Source: Bacteroidota bacterium (GTDB lineage Bacteria > Bacteroidota > Bacteroidia > Chitinophagales > Chitinophagaceae). From it: a stretch of 64,000 nt of DNA. The position numbers and the translations under genes were made by a program. Within the stretch, counting starts at the first letter, position 1. Every line of letters begins with the position of its first letter. Shown here piece by piece: positions 35,472 to 45,386 of the stretch. The notes beneath the pieces are model-generated. The model saw only the letters and a list, made by a program, of their open reading frames with translations. It ran no database searches and had not been told where the DNA came from. The DNA lies in the NCBI GenBank assembly GCA_026391125.1, contig JAPLEO010000061.1:54627-118626 (forward strand), written 5' to 3'.

Positions 35472-36275
35472 TTAGAGCTTAACCAAGATGCTATTGGATA
35501 AACTGAAATAGAAATTATGAATTGGCACAACGGGTGATTCGTCATACATGCCAGAATAACTGATCGAAAATCCAACATGCTTCCCTGCATTAATATTCCA
35601 TTGAATATGTGGTGCTATTCTAGGATGAAAGCTATCAGGTCTGGTTTGAAAAAATACATTGATCGCAATATCATTATTGCTATTAGGTTTCCAATCCATA
35701 CGTACATAGGAGTTCAACTTGATGTATTTGTTTGTAATAGGTGTTTTGTCAAGGATCACTTTATTGGTATCAACACCATCGTAATTCCATCTCTCAACTT
35801 CATACATCAAACCCAATCCAGCATTGAATTCTAGCTTATCGCCCTTCCACATATTATAGCGAATATTGGCACCGCCGAGGTAACGCATTTCTAAGCCTCG
35901 TTTATTATCCCATTGGTATTGTAAAAATGGTTCGGGCTGAAATTTGTCTTTGTAATGACTTCTATAACGCAAATGAAAATAACCAGCATTCAAAATGTCT
36001 TCAGGGCCGTTATATGTAAAACGATAACTTGCTGCAAACAAAAGAAGGTCCTTGTTTTTTTGCAACATCATTTCCGCAGTGTTGGTCGCATCCCATAAAG
36101 TAGTTTGTTGTTTATCTACTTCTAAGCCAGTACTAAAATTAAAATTGAATTGTGCTTTCTTATTATAATCTGCAGTATCTGATTTATCTATATTGATAAT
36201 TTGCCCTTTAATCGAATTTGTATAAACTATGCTCACACAAAAAAGCAAAACAAAGATCTTAAATCGCATAATCAA
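35472..36275 (-). CDS. DUF481-family outer-membrane protein
   Basis: The 267-residue protein has a signal peptide (about 1-25, ending IKGQ) and a beta-barrel look typical of the DUF481 (salt-induced outer-membrane) family: FNFSTGLEVDKQQT, LFAASYRFTYNG, FHLRYRSHYKDKFQPEPFLQ, MYEVERWNYDG, and the C-terminal strand YFSLSNSILVKL. Function unknown. The start could be Met1 or Met3. It follows the HsdR_N gene by 12 bp on the same strand. Confidence 0.78.
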   Translation of the reverse strand: MIMRFKIFVLLFCVSIVYTNSIKGQIINIDKSDTADYNKKAQFNFNFSTGLEVDKQQTTLWDATNTAEMMLQKNKDLLLFAASYRFTYNGPEDILNAGYFHLRYRSHYKDKFQPEPFLQYQWDNKRGLEMRYLGGANIRYNMWKGDKLEFNAGLGLMYEVERWNYDGVDTNKVILDKTPITNKYIKLNSYVRMDWKPNSNNDIAINVFFQTRPDSFHPRIAPHIQWNINAGKHVGFSISYSGMYDESPVVPIHNFYFSLSNSILVKL

Positions 36276-36287
36276 TATTTTGAGTGA

Positions 36288-36761
36288 CTAATCAAAGTTG
36301 GGGATCTCGGATAACAGGATCATTTTACCATCCTTTAATTCAAAAGCAAAAGTATCTGATCCGTTGGTGATGATTAAGTATTGCACCCTTAAAGAAACAT
36401 TATAATTCAGGATCTGTTTGATAACTGCTTCGTCAAGCCTTACTTCCATTTCCTTACATTCAACAATCATCCAGGGAAGCGATGCCTTATAAATCACAAT
36501 GTCACACCTCTTTTTGAGTTCTCCCATTTTGATCTCTTTCTCAACGGCGATCAAAGAGGCAGGAATTTTTTTGGATTGAACTAGCCACTGTAAAAAGTTC
36601 TGTCGTACCCATTCTTCTGGACTTATTTGAATCCATCGTTTTCTAAATTCATCGAAGATCCAATCCTTACCATTCTCCGATTTGGTTCGAAACCTTGGCT
36701 CTGGGTAATCAATTTTTATCATGGGGTTGTTTGCTGCTTTGATTTTTTGTACTTTAGCCAA
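36288..36761 (-). CDS. Solitary HsdR_N-type (PD-(D/E)XK nuclease-like) protein
   Basis: This 157-residue protein resembles the N-terminal nuclease domain of type I restriction HsdR. The catalytic pattern is present: Asp87 (KRCDIVIYK) and Glu101-x-Lys103 (MIVECKEM), with a conserved Gln in AVIKQILNYN. There is no helicase part and no hsdM or hsdS nearby, so it is not a classical restriction system; such stand-alone proteins are conserved in Bacteroidota and unexplained. Met14 could be the real start. Confidence 0.8.
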   Translation of the reverse strand: MAKVQKIKAANNPMIKIDYPEPRFRTKSENGKDWIFDEFRKRWIQISPEEWVRQNFLQWLVQSKKIPASLIAVEKEIKMGELKKRCDIVIYKASLPWMIVECKEMEVRLDEAVIKQILNYNVSLRVQYLIITNGSDTFAFELKDGKMILLSEIPNFD

Positions 36762-36808
36762 TTAAGTTTTTCAAAGATAATCTTTGAAGAACCACAAAAA
36801 ATAGAATT

Positions 36809-37585
36809 ATGAAGACGAAAGAAGAGATCGTACAGAATTGGCTCCCTAGGTATACAGGTGAACAACTTGCAAATTTTGGCAAGTATATTTTGCTCACCAA
36901 TTTTGCCAATTATGTAACCATGTTTGCTGAGTGGCATAATGTTCCAGTTATTGGTAGAGACAGACCAATGGAATGTGCTACAGCCAATGGTATTACCATT
37001 ATTAATTTCGGAATGGGAAGTCCGGGTGCCGCAACAGTAATGGATCTTTTAACAGCCATTGAACCTGAAGCGGTATTATTCTTAGGAAAGTGTGGTGGAT
37101 TGAAGAAAAGGAATAAACTGGGCGATTTAATACTTCCCATTGCAGCCATTAGAGGAGAGGGTACATCAAACGATTATTTCCCTCCAGAAGTTCCTGCAAT
37201 GCCTGCATTTGCCCTGCAGAAAGCGATCTCTACAACTATTCGCGATTATCAGGTGGATTATTGGACAGGCACCGTGTATACGACCAACCGTCGTGTTTGG
37301 GAACATGATGAAGTGTTCAAAGAATATCTAACTAAAGTGCGTGCCTATGCTATTGATATGGAGACGGCAACCATTTTCACAGTTGGTTTTTATAATAAAA
37401 TACCAACAGGAGCACTCTTATTAGTGAGTGATCAACCAATGGTTCCAGATGGTGTAAAAACAGAAGCAAGCGATAAAAAAGTGACGGAAGAATATGTGGA
37501 GAAACATTTAAAGATCGGCATTGATTCATTAATGCAGTTGATCAATAACGGACAAACAGTACGGCACTTACGTTTCGAAAACTAA
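36809..37585 (+). CDS. amn: AMP nucleosidase
   Basis: This 258-residue protein hydrolyses AMP to adenine and ribose 5-phosphate. The phosphorylase-like fold is shown by NFGMGSPGAATVMDLLTAIEPEAVLFLGKCGGLK, the base-binding segment RAYAIDMETATIFTVGF (Glu before the ATI) and LLLVSDQPMVPDGVKTE. It lacks the long N-terminal domain of E. coli Amn, as in other Bacteroidota. It is divergent from the HsdR_N gene and convergent with ccmB (2 bp apart). Confidence 0.87.
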   Translation: MKTKEEIVQNWLPRYTGEQLANFGKYILLTNFANYVTMFAEWHNVPVIGRDRPMECATANGITIINFGMGSPGAATVMDLLTAIEPEAVLFLGKCGGLKKRNKLGDLILPIAAIRGEGTSNDYFPPEVPAMPAFALQKAISTTIRDYQVDYWTGTVYTTNRRVWEHDEVFKEYLTKVRAYAIDMETATIFTVGFYNKIPTGALLLVSDQPMVPDGVKTEASDKKVTEEYVEKHLKIGIDSLMQLINNGQTVRHLRFEN

Positions 37586-37587
37586 AC

Positions 37588-38247
37588 CTAGTCTTTCCAA
37601 AGAAATGGAAATAAAATGATGGCAAGGGCAATGACTAAAGCGTCTAGTCCAACCAGTAAGAAAATCATTTGTATCAACCCTGCTTGAATCACTGCAGAAA
37701 ATGCTGCGGTTGATATTTTCATCAATAAAAGCAACTGTGGAATAATGATGGGGAAGCCCATAATGGCCATCAATGCAGATTGCTGTTGGGCCTTGGCTGC
37801 GATGGCAGCTAAAAATGTAAATACGAGACTAAGGCTGACTCCTCCTAAACATGCGATGCCTAAAAACCGAAAACCAAATTCGATTGGGTTGCCTAATAAT
37901 AAAGTGAAAATTGCTAGACTAATACAACTCATTAGAAGCATCAGAATGCTATTGAATATGAGTTTAGATAAAACAAAATCTTTGGCGCCTGCAATGGAAT
38001 AAAAGTAGAGCATTCGTCCCCTGCTCTCAGCTAGAAAACTTTTTGCAACGGCATTCACACAAACAAATAGTTGAATTACCCAGAACAAGCCATTCCATAC
38101 TTTATCTTCTGGTTGCCCCATCGATAAGTACACTACAAAAATCGTGGAAGCTACATACAGGAAAATTCCATAAAGGGTATACTGCTGACGAGTTTCGAGC
38201 AGTAATTCTTTTTTTACCAGTGCTAAAATGGGGTTATGGTTTTTCAT
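37588..38247 (-). CDS. ccmB: Haem exporter-type protein CcmB
   Basis: From the ATG at 38247 the protein is 219 residues ([20 protein letters not shown]); the frame runs 14 codons further into tdk without support. It has six hydrophobic helices, as in CcmB, the membrane part of the CcmAB ABC system that releases haem-bound CcmE. No ccmA is nearby. It overlaps the 3' end of tdk by 14 bp, so translation is probably coupled. Confidence 0.85.
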   Translation of the reverse strand: MKNHNPILALVKKELLLETRQQYTLYGIFLYVASTIFVVYLSMGQPEDKVWNGLFWVIQLFVCVNAVAKSFLAESRGRMLYFYSIAGAKDFVLSKLIFNSILMLLMSCISLAIFTLLLGNPIEFGFRFLGIACLGGVSLSLVFTFLAAIAAKAQQQSALMAIMGFPIIIPQLLLLMKISTAAFSAVIQAGLIQMIFLLVGLDALVIALAIILFPFLWKD

Positions 38248-38803
38248 GGACACATTTTCTGCAACGTGGTTCATAAACATCTTTTTCACCTAAAAGCACT
38301 TGCGGACCAACTGCAGATTTGCGATGAGAAATACTCGCAATATTGCCACATTGCACACAGATCGCATGCAGTTTTGTAATATAGTCAGCAATGGCTAAGA
38401 GATTGGGCATTTGGCCAAATGGTCGGCCTTTATAGTCCATGTCAAGTCCGGCTACAATGACCCTTGTGCCCCTTGCCGCTAATTGCTCACAAACGTAAAT
38501 GATTTGGTCGTCGAAGAACTGTGCTTCGTCGATTCCAACTACATCTACGCCTTCAGACATGAGTAAAATGGTTTGTGAATTTTCAATCGGGGTAGATTGA
38601 ATGGCATTGGCATCATGACTCACTACCTGTGTCTCATCATAGCGGGTATCGATCGCGGGCTTAAAGATTTCCACTTTTAAATTCGCGATCTTCGCTCTCT
38701 TTAAACGACGGATCAGTTCTTCGGTTTTACCGCTAAACATGCTTCCACAAATCACTTCCACCCATCCTCTACGTTCGCCTGATATATTTGGTTCTATGAA
38801 CAT
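38234..38803 (-). CDS. tdk: Thymidine kinase
   Basis: This 189-residue type II thymidine kinase salvages deoxythymidine to dTMP. The P-loop [15 protein letters not shown] starts near residue 19, the Mg site lies in [12 protein letters not shown], and the zinc cysteines in CVQCGN and CRKC at the C-terminus. The length is standard. ccmB overlaps its end. Confidence 0.93.
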   Translation of the reverse strand: MFIEPNISGERRGWVEVICGSMFSGKTEELIRRLKRAKIANLKVEIFKPAIDTRYDETQVVSHDANAIQSTPIENSQTILLMSEGVDVVGIDEAQFFDDQIIYVCEQLAARGTRVIVAGLDMDYKGRPFGQMPNLLAIADYITKLHAICVQCGNIASISHRKSAVGPQVLLGEKDVYEPRCRKCVHEKP

Positions 38804-38880
38804 CTACAAAATAAATTATAAAAAAAATCGTTTCAGAAATAACTCTCTGTCATTTTAACACCTCAAATGTATTACATCCA

Positions 38881-39615
38881 ATGGAAAGAGCGGGTATACT
38901 AATCAATAAACTACAAGAACAATTTGCTCAGCAGGTTGAATCTGATAAATTATTGGTTACAGCTCAGATGCTTTTAGCTGAATTGCAACAATACAAAAAA
39001 TCAAATCCTTCAAGAAGTTCGGGATCTGAGGTGGTGCCCGGGGCTAATGGTTCGGGTCTGCAATCTATCTCCATGACAGATTCACCGGTATCCAAATCTG
39101 GATCAAAGAATAGAGAAGAATTGAGTGGTTGGCTTTTTGATATGCAAACAGAACTTCCCGTTGTTGAACCTCATATTGAGATTGAAGTGGCACCAATTGA
39201 AGAGCAAATGGTTGAGCCTGTAATCGCTGAGGAAACAGTAGCCATCCCTGTAATGGAAGAAGTTGCTTCTATTAAAGAAATTTTGGAATTGAACGATATC
39301 ATTTTAGAGGATACACAGATTATCCACGACCAATTGAAGCAAACTGAAAATGATATTTCTAGTGGATTTCAAGAAGCTCCAATTCGCGATTTGAAAAAAG
39401 CCATTGGAATTAATGATCGTTATCTTTTTATCAATGAATTGTTCAGAGGCGATGAAACTATGTATGAACGTAGTCTGAAAACAATCAATGGATTTGCCAT
39501 CTTCCCAGAAGCACAATATTGGATCCAAAGAGAATTAAAGGTAAAATTGGGATGGAATGATCGTTCTGAAACTGTAGATCATTTTCATCAGTTGGTTAAA
39601 AGAAGATTTGCCTGA
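38881..39615 (+). CDS. Conserved hypothetical cytoplasmic protein
   Basis: This 244-residue protein has no signal or membrane helix. The N-terminal 40 residues look like a short coiled coil (ILINKLQEQFAQQVESDKLL), the middle (45-140) is acidic and low-complexity, and the C-terminal 80 residues form a compact domain (IRDLKKAIGINDRYLFINE, LKTINGFAIFPEAQYWIQRE). That C-terminal domain seems conserved across Bacteroidota, but I know no function for it. It overlaps the waaA end by 28 bp in the convergent orientation. Confidence 0.7.
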   Translation: MERAGILINKLQEQFAQQVESDKLLVTAQMLLAELQQYKKSNPSRSSGSEVVPGANGSGLQSISMTDSPVSKSGSKNREELSGWLFDMQTELPVVEPHIEIEVAPIEEQMVEPVIAEETVAIPVMEEVASIKEILELNDIILEDTQIIHDQLKQTENDISSGFQEAPIRDLKKAIGINDRYLFINELFRGDETMYERSLKTINGFAIFPEAQYWIQRELKVKLGWNDRSETVDHFHQLVKRRFA

Positions 39616-40859
39616 ATATGATCTAGGATTTTTTGAGTAGCGCCTGCATTTTTATACACATAGGATTTTGAAGCATTTGCCGATTCTTGGTACAACGGGT
39701 TATTAGGGTCCAAGAGTTCATTCATCGTATCCTCTAACTCTAGTGCATTCTCAACTTCTAAGCATCCTCCATTTTCTACCAGATCAACGGCTTCAATGTA
39801 TTTATCATAAACAGGTCCAATGATCACTGGCTTCCCGTAAACTGCGGCTTCCAAAACATTGTGAACGCCATCGCCTCCAAATCCGCCACCCACAAGACAT
39901 ACCGTTGCATAATAATATAGCTTGGTGAGCAGGCCATAATTATCAATGATCAAAACCTGGGGTTCGGTAGCAAAAACTTGGTTATTGATCAAAGCTTGCT
40001 CATAGCTAGAAAAGAGGATCGAATTTTTGTACAATGTGAGGCATTCATCCAACCGTTCTTTTTCAATCTCATGCGGTGCAATGATGCATTTAATAGTTGG
40101 ATGATCATTTACAAAATGGTCCAGTTCCTCATCATCTTCTGTCCAAGTACTTCCCGCCACAATAGTAGTAGCATTATTACAGAAATTGCTGATGGTAGGG
40201 ATTGGCCTAAACTGTTCTGCAATTTCAATGACTCTGTCAAATCTTGTATCACCACTGATGAGGGTTTTATAGCCTAACCCAATTTGTTGTAAAAGTTGAA
40301 AAGAAAGTTCATCTTGAACAAAAAAATGGGTAAAGTTCTGTAGGATCTTTTTGTAAAATCCACCATACCATTGAAAGAAGATTTGGCTCTCTCTAAAAAT
40401 TCCCGATGCAAGTATCAAAGGGATCTTTCTTTCTGATGCTTCTTTGCAGTAATAATGCCAGAATTCATATTTGATAAAAATGATCAGACTTGGCTGCACG
40501 ATATTGAAAAAACGATTGGCATTTCGCGCTGAATCCATTGGGAGGTAAGTAATGTAATCTGCCTCAGAATAGTTCTTCCGTACTTCATAGCCCGAGGGAG
40601 AAAAGAAAGTCAGTAAAATTTTGTGCTCAGGGTAGTGTTTCTTTAGAGATTCCAAAATGGGGCGACCTTGTTCAAATTCCCCCAGAGAAGCACAATGAAT
40701 CCAAATTACTGGGGCTTTTTGTTGATAAAAATAAGAGGAGAGACTCTTGAATAAGTCCTTTCTGCCCTTGACCCATTTATTTGCTTTTTCATTTTTCCAT
40801 CCCAATAACCAGGCTGCTTTGGGATATAAAAAAACAAAGAGTTGATATAGTATTTTCAA
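39588..40859 (-). CDS. waaA: 3-deoxy-D-manno-octulosonic acid (Kdo) transferase
   Basis: This 423-residue GT-B glycosyltransferase adds Kdo from CMP-Kdo to lipid A. The N-terminal domain contains IWIHCASLGEFEQGRPILESL, the usual catalytic Glu region, and the C-terminal domain contains LVGGGFGGDGVHNVLEAAVYGKPVI, which binds CMP-Kdo. The length is standard. It is monocistronic here and far from kdsA (16581-17405). Confidence 0.93.
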   Translation of the reverse strand: MKILYQLFVFLYPKAAWLLGWKNEKANKWVKGRKDLFKSLSSYFYQQKAPVIWIHCASLGEFEQGRPILESLKKHYPEHKILLTFFSPSGYEVRKNYSEADYITYLPMDSARNANRFFNIVQPSLIIFIKYEFWHYYCKEASERKIPLILASGIFRESQIFFQWYGGFYKKILQNFTHFFVQDELSFQLLQQIGLGYKTLISGDTRFDRVIEIAEQFRPIPTISNFCNNATTIVAGSTWTEDDEELDHFVNDHPTIKCIIAPHEIEKERLDECLTLYKNSILFSSYEQALINNQVFATEPQVLIIDNYGLLTKLYYYATVCLVGGGFGGDGVHNVLEAAVYGKPVIIGPVYDKYIEAVDLVENGGCLEVENALELEDTMNELLDPNNPLYQESANASKSYVYKNAGATQKILDHIQANLLLTN

Positions 40860-40943
40860 GCGAAATTTTCAGATTGCAAATTAACACAATTAATTTAAGC
40901 AATATTCAGATAATTAGTAATCCTAATTTGTTATATTTTGATG

Positions 40944-40951
40944 TAGATTTG
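40944..40951 (+). promoter_or_regulatory. -7 promoter element of the aminotransferase gene
   Basis: TAGATTTG fits TAnnTTTG, 25 bases before the ATG at 40976. Its position inside the longer open frame argues for the shorter start. Confidence 0.5.
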
Positions 40952-40975
40952 TTGTGTAAAACAAGACCTATAGTT

Positions 40976-42106
40976 ATGCGGCCGATTCAGATGGTAGACA
41001 CTAAGCAACAGTATCTAAAAATAAAGGCAGAAGTTGACGCCGCAATTCATGAGGTTTTGGACACAGCATCTTATATCAATGGCAAAGCTGTTCAGGATTT
41101 TACAGCCAGTTTAAATGCCTATCAGGGAGCTGGTTTTACCATTCCCTGTGCAAATGGCACCGATGCACTTCAAATAGCCATGATGGCTTTAGATCTTCAA
41201 CCAGGAGACGAAGTAATTACCCCTTCATTTACTTATATCGCAACAACCGAAGTAGTGGCTTTATTAAAATTAAAGCCGGTATTTGTGGAAGTAGATCCTT
41301 ATACTTTTTGTTTAGATCCTGAGTCTGTAAAAAAAGCCATTACACCAAAAACAAAAGCCATCGTGCCAGTTCATTTATATGGGCATGCTGCTCCTATGGA
41401 AGAAATAATGGCCATCGCAAAAGAACATGGTTTATTTGTGATTGAAGACAATGCGCAGGCTATTGGTTGCGACTATCGATTTGCAGACGGCACGGTTCAG
41501 AAAACTGGTTCAATCGGAACAGTTGGGGCTACTTCATTTTATCCAAGTAAGAATCTTGGAGCATATGGCGATGGTGGTGCCATTTTTACGAATGATGCTG
41601 AATTAGCACATAAGATGAAGATGATTGCTAATCACGGTCAGCAAACACGCTATTATCACGAAATGGTTGGTTGTAATTCAAGATTGGATTCTATTCAGGC
41701 TGCTATCTTAAATATTAAATTAAGGGAACTGGATAATTATATCAAAGCTCGTCAATCAGCAGCTGCTTTTTATGATGCTGCTTTTGCTGATAACGAAAAA
41801 ATAACAACCCCTTTTGTAGCTGAGTATAGTAAGCACGTTTATCATCAATATACCTTACAACTAAAAGGTGTGAACAGGGATGCATTGAATGCATATTTAG
41901 CTGAGAAAAAAATCCCTTCAATGATTTATTATCCAGTACCTGGTCACAAACAAAAAATGTTTAGTGCGTTTAATTTACCGGAGATCGATTTGAAGGTAAC
42001 CGACTGGTTAACTGAAAGGGTCATCTCATTACCAATGCACACAGAATTGGATATCGAACAGCTTTCATTTATTTCAAATAGTATTCTCAATTTTATAAAC
42101 AACTAA
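40976..42106 (+). CDS. DegT/DnrJ/EryC1/StrS-family aminotransferase
   Basis: From the ATG at 40976 (MRPIQMVDTKQQYLKIKAEV) the protein is 376 residues; the frame is open to 40781 but that part overlaps waaA and is not conserved. PLP lysine is in SFYPSKNLGAYGDGGAI, with the family motifs CANGTDALQIAM and PSFTYIATTE. These enzymes aminate keto sugars of nucleotide sugars used for surface polysaccharide. It starts a four-gene sugar-nucleotide row; ugd follows 2 bp after. Confidence 0.9.
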   Translation: MRPIQMVDTKQQYLKIKAEVDAAIHEVLDTASYINGKAVQDFTASLNAYQGAGFTIPCANGTDALQIAMMALDLQPGDEVITPSFTYIATTEVVALLKLKPVFVEVDPYTFCLDPESVKKAITPKTKAIVPVHLYGHAAPMEEIMAIAKEHGLFVIEDNAQAIGCDYRFADGTVQKTGSIGTVGATSFYPSKNLGAYGDGGAIFTNDAELAHKMKMIANHGQQTRYYHEMVGCNSRLDSIQAAILNIKLRELDNYIKARQSAAAFYDAAFADNEKITTPFVAEYSKHVYHQYTLQLKGVNRDALNAYLAEKKIPSMIYYPVPGHKQKMFSAFNLPEIDLKVTDWLTERVISLPMHTELDIEQLSFISNSILNFINN

Positions 42107-42108
42107 TT

Positions 42109-43410
42109 ATGAAAATTGCAGTAGTTGGAACCGGTTATGTAGGACTTGTAACAGGCACCTGTTTTGCTGAAACAGGAAACAAAGTAACCTGCGTAGATAT
42201 TGACATTAAAAAAGTAACCAAACTATCAAATGGCGAGATCACCATTTATGAGCCGGGTTTGGAAAAAATATTTTTGCGTAACACCAAGGAGGGGCGATTA
42301 AAATTCACTACCAACTTGGAAGAAGGAATTAAAGATGCTGAAATTGTATTTCTTGCATTGCCAACACCTCCAGGTGCTGATGGATCTGCAGATCTGAAAT
42401 ATATTTTAGGTGTTGCAAATGACCTTGGAAAAATTCTGACCGACTATATGGTAATCGTTGATAAAAGCACCGTACCAGTTGGAACTGCCGATAAGGTTCA
42501 TGCGGCAATAGCGGCTAATTACAAAGGAGAATTTGATGTAGTAAGTAATCCTGAGTTTTTAAGAGAAGGGGTAGCAGTTGATGATTTCATGAAACCAGAT
42601 AGAGTGGTGATTGGAGCTAAGTCTGAACGCGCAAGAAAAGTGATGGGCGAATTATATGCTCCATTTGTGCGTCAGGGTAACCCAGTCATTTATATGGATG
42701 AAAAATCTGCTGAGCTTACCAAATATGCAGCAAACTCATTCTTGGCAACCAAGATCTCATTTATGAATGAAGTTGCAGTGCTTTGCGAAAAAGTGGGCGC
42801 TGATGTGGATATGGTTCGTAGAGGAATTGGTAGCGATGATCGTATTGGTCGCCGTTTCTTATTCCCTGGTATCGGATATGGAGGAAGCTGTTTTCCAAAA
42901 GACGTACAGGCATTGATTATGTCTTCTGAGGAAGTTGGTTACAATTTCCAAATCTTAAAAGCGGTAGAAGAAGTGAATGAAATTCAGAAACTTCATCTGA
43001 TCCCAAAGATCAAAGCCTATTTCAAAGACGACTTGAAAGGAAAACATTTTGCACTTTGGGGATTGGCTTTCAAACCTAATACCGATGATATTCGTGAAGC
43101 TCCGGCTTTATATATCATTGATGCTTTGATCAAAGCTGGTGCAACAGTTACAGCATATGATCCTGAAGCGATTCCAAATGTACAAGCACTACTTGGTCAT
43201 AAAGTAAATTATGCGGCTGATCAGTATAGTACGCTTGCTGGTGCAGATGCATTGATCATTGCAACAGAGTGGAGTGAGTTCAGAACACCAGATTTTGAAA
43301 TCATTGAATCAAAATTGAAGAACAAAGTAATATTCGATGGCCGAAATCTATTTGATGTACTTCAAATTAGAAGTATGGGTTATCATTATGAAAGTATCGG
43401 TAGACAATAA
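42109..43410 (+). CDS. ugd: UDP-glucose 6-dehydrogenase
   Basis: This 433-residue enzyme oxidises UDP-glucose to UDP-glucuronate. The N-terminal NAD loop [17 protein letters not shown] and the catalytic-cysteine motif [14 protein letters not shown] are present, plus the central [18 protein letters not shown] helix. It is between the aminotransferase gene and the UXS gene; UXS uses its product. Confidence 0.95.
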   Translation: MKIAVVGTGYVGLVTGTCFAETGNKVTCVDIDIKKVTKLSNGEITIYEPGLEKIFLRNTKEGRLKFTTNLEEGIKDAEIVFLALPTPPGADGSADLKYILGVANDLGKILTDYMVIVDKSTVPVGTADKVHAAIAANYKGEFDVVSNPEFLREGVAVDDFMKPDRVVIGAKSERARKVMGELYAPFVRQGNPVIYMDEKSAELTKYAANSFLATKISFMNEVAVLCEKVGADVDMVRRGIGSDDRIGRRFLFPGIGYGGSCFPKDVQALIMSSEEVGYNFQILKAVEEVNEIQKLHLIPKIKAYFKDDLKGKHFALWGLAFKPNTDDIREAPALYIIDALIKAGATVTAYDPEAIPNVQALLGHKVNYAADQYSTLAGADALIIATEWSEFRTPDFEIIESKLKNKVIFDGRNLFDVLQIRSMGYHYESIGRQ

Positions 43411-43420
43411 AACAAATACC

Positions 43421-44401
43421 ATGTCAAAGAAAAGAATTTTAATTACAGGAGCCGCTGGCTTCTTGGGTTCTCACCTTTGTGATCGTTTCATCAAAGAAGG
43501 ATATCATGTAATTGCGATGGACAACCTGATCACAGGTGATCTTAGAAATATTGAACACTTATTTAAATTAGAAGATTTCGAATTTTATCATCATGATGTT
43601 TCGAAATATATTCATGTTCCTGGGGAGCTTGATTATATCCTTCACTTTGCATCACCTGCTAGCCCAATTGATTACCTCAAGATCCCTATTCAGACATTGA
43701 AAGTAGGTGCCTTAGGTACACACAATTGCTTGGGTCTTGCAAAAGCAAAAGGTGCTCGCATGCTGGTTGCTTCAACTAGTGAGGTGTATGGTGATCCAAT
43801 GGTGCATCCTCAAACGGAAGAGTATTGGGGTAATGTAAATCCAGTTGGACCAAGAGGTGTATACGATGAAGCAAAACGTTTCATGGAATCTATTACCAGA
43901 GCATATTATACTTTCCATGGTGTTGAAACAAGGATCATTCGGATCTTCAACACTTATGGTCCTAGGATGCGACTCAATGATGGTAGAGCATTGCCTGCTT
44001 TCATTGGTCAGGCTTTAAGAGGAGAAGACCTTACCGTTTTTGGTGATGGTAGTCAAACTCGTTCTTTCTGTTATGTAGACGATCTTGTGGAAGGTATCTA
44101 TCGTTTATTAATGAGCGATTATACCATGCCAGTAAACGTTGGAAATCCAAATGAGATCTCACTGAAAGATTTTGCGGAAGAAGTATTGAAATTAACTGGA
44201 TCATCTGTTAAGATTATTTATAAGGACCTACCGGTAGACGATCCAAAACAGCGCAAGCCAGATATTACCAAGGCAAAAACTTTATTGGGTTGGGAACCTA
44301 AAGTTGAAAGGGCAGAAGGATTGAAAAAAACGTACGATTATTTCAAATCTTTGCCTATAGAAGAATGGTCAAAACAACCTAAAGAGTTTGTGAGTCATTA
44401 A
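43421..44401 (+). CDS. UDP-glucuronate decarboxylase (UDP-xylose synthase)
   Basis: Translation from the ATG at 43421 gives 326 residues starting [19 protein letters not shown]. The open frame goes back to 43337 but that would lie within ugd. The extended-SDR motifs are GAAGFLGS, the serine region [15 protein letters not shown] with the catalytic Tyr and Lys, and the family stretch [14 protein letters not shown]. It converts UDP-glucuronate to UDP-xylose for glycan synthesis. It starts 10 bp after the ugd stop. Confidence 0.9.
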   Translation: MSKKRILITGAAGFLGSHLCDRFIKEGYHVIAMDNLITGDLRNIEHLFKLEDFEFYHHDVSKYIHVPGELDYILHFASPASPIDYLKIPIQTLKVGALGTHNCLGLAKAKGARMLVASTSEVYGDPMVHPQTEEYWGNVNPVGPRGVYDEAKRFMESITRAYYTFHGVETRIIRIFNTYGPRMRLNDGRALPAFIGQALRGEDLTVFGDGSQTRSFCYVDDLVEGIYRLLMSDYTMPVNVGNPNEISLKDFAEEVLKLTGSSVKIIYKDLPVDDPKQRKPDITKAKTLLGWEPKVERAEGLKKTYDYFKSLPIEEWSKQPKEFVSH

Positions 44402-44426
44402 TAAAACCATTGATTATATATTTAAT

Positions 44427-44470
44427 AAGAAAGGGCTTAATCGGATTTCCGCATTAGCCCTTTCTTTGTT
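44427..44470 (+). terminator. Terminator after the UXS gene
   Basis: AAGAAAGGGCT pairs with AGCCCTTTCTT around a 17-nt loop, followed by a short T-rich tail. It separates the UXS gene from rfbD. Confidence 0.7.
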
Positions 44471-44488
44471 TAGCATTAAACTTATCAT

Positions 44489-45367
44489 ATGTCAAAGCCA
44501 CTAATAGTTGTAACAGGAAAAAACGGCCAATTAGGTTGGGAAATTTTACAGATTGCTGAAACTATAAAAGATAGTTTTGATTTTTTATTTACTGGGCGTG
44601 AAGATCTTGATTTATCAAAACCAGAAAGCATCGCTCCATTTTTCGAAAAAAATCAGCCCGACTATTTTATCAATTGTGCTGCATATACTGCTGTTGATAA
44701 AGCTGAGCAAGAAAATGAATTAGCTTATAAAACCAATGCAGAGTCTGTAGGTTTAATTGCACAATATTGTTCAAAAATTCATGCTAAGCTGATCACCATC
44801 TCAACTGATTATGTGTTTGATGGTAATGGGGTAAGTCCGTATACAACAGACACCAAAACCAATCCTATCAACTATTATGGCTATAGCAAATGGATGGGTG
44901 AGCAGCTGGCGATATCCAATTGCGCCGAAACTATTGTGATTCGTACTTCTTGGGTGTATAGTGAACACGGAAATAATTTCGTAAAAACTATGTTGCGTTT
45001 AATGAGCGACCGCCCCGAGTTAAATGTAGTGAGCGATCAAATAGGTTCTCCTACTTATGCAGCTGATTTGGCGAATACTATTATTAAAATTATAGAGTCC
45101 ATAGAATTAGGACATGCCCATTATGGCATTTATCATTATAGCAATAGCGGAGTGATCTCTTGGTTTGATTTTGCAACTGCGATCGCTAAAGAGGGGGGTA
45201 AGAATTGTATTGTAAAACCAATCCCTTCTAGCGCATATCCAACCCCTGCAAAACGACCAGGATATTCGGTCATGGATTGTTCAAAACTCGTAAAGGATTA
45301 CGGAATTGAATTAAACGCGTGGGAGCGGGGCCTTAAAAATTGCGTCTCAAAATTATTGTCAAATTGA
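44489..45367 (+). CDS. rfbD: dTDP-4-dehydrorhamnose reductase
   Basis: This 292-residue NADPH-dependent SDR makes dTDP-rhamnose in the last step. It has VVTGKNGQLGWEIL at the N-terminus, the YYGYSKWMGEQ active-site motif and the RTSWVYSEHGNNFVKTM segment. No rfbA, rfbB or rfbC is in the window, so the rest of the pathway must be elsewhere. Its own unit starts after a terminator. Confidence 0.92.
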   Translation: MSKPLIVVTGKNGQLGWEILQIAETIKDSFDFLFTGREDLDLSKPESIAPFFEKNQPDYFINCAAYTAVDKAEQENELAYKTNAESVGLIAQYCSKIHAKLITISTDYVFDGNGVSPYTTDTKTNPINYYGYSKWMGEQLAISNCAETIVIRTSWVYSEHGNNFVKTMLRLMSDRPELNVVSDQIGSPTYAADLANTIIKIIESIELGHAHYGIYHYSNSGVISWFDFATAIAKEGGKNCIVKPIPSSAYPTPAKRPGYSVMDCSKLVKDYGIELNAWERGLKNCVSKLLSN

Positions 45368-45386
45368 GCATGGTTCTCATTAAGAG

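Noticed and set aside
36288..36761. Type I restriction-modification system
   Set aside because: Only a nuclease-like single domain is present; no hsdM, hsdS or helicase part.
40781..40975. Long N-terminal extension of the DegT aminotransferase
   Set aside because: It overlaps waaA in the opposite direction, contains a promoter-like element and has no family similarity.
43337..43420. N-terminal extension of the UXS protein
   Set aside because: It lies within ugd in another frame; the conserved Rossmann start begins at 43421.
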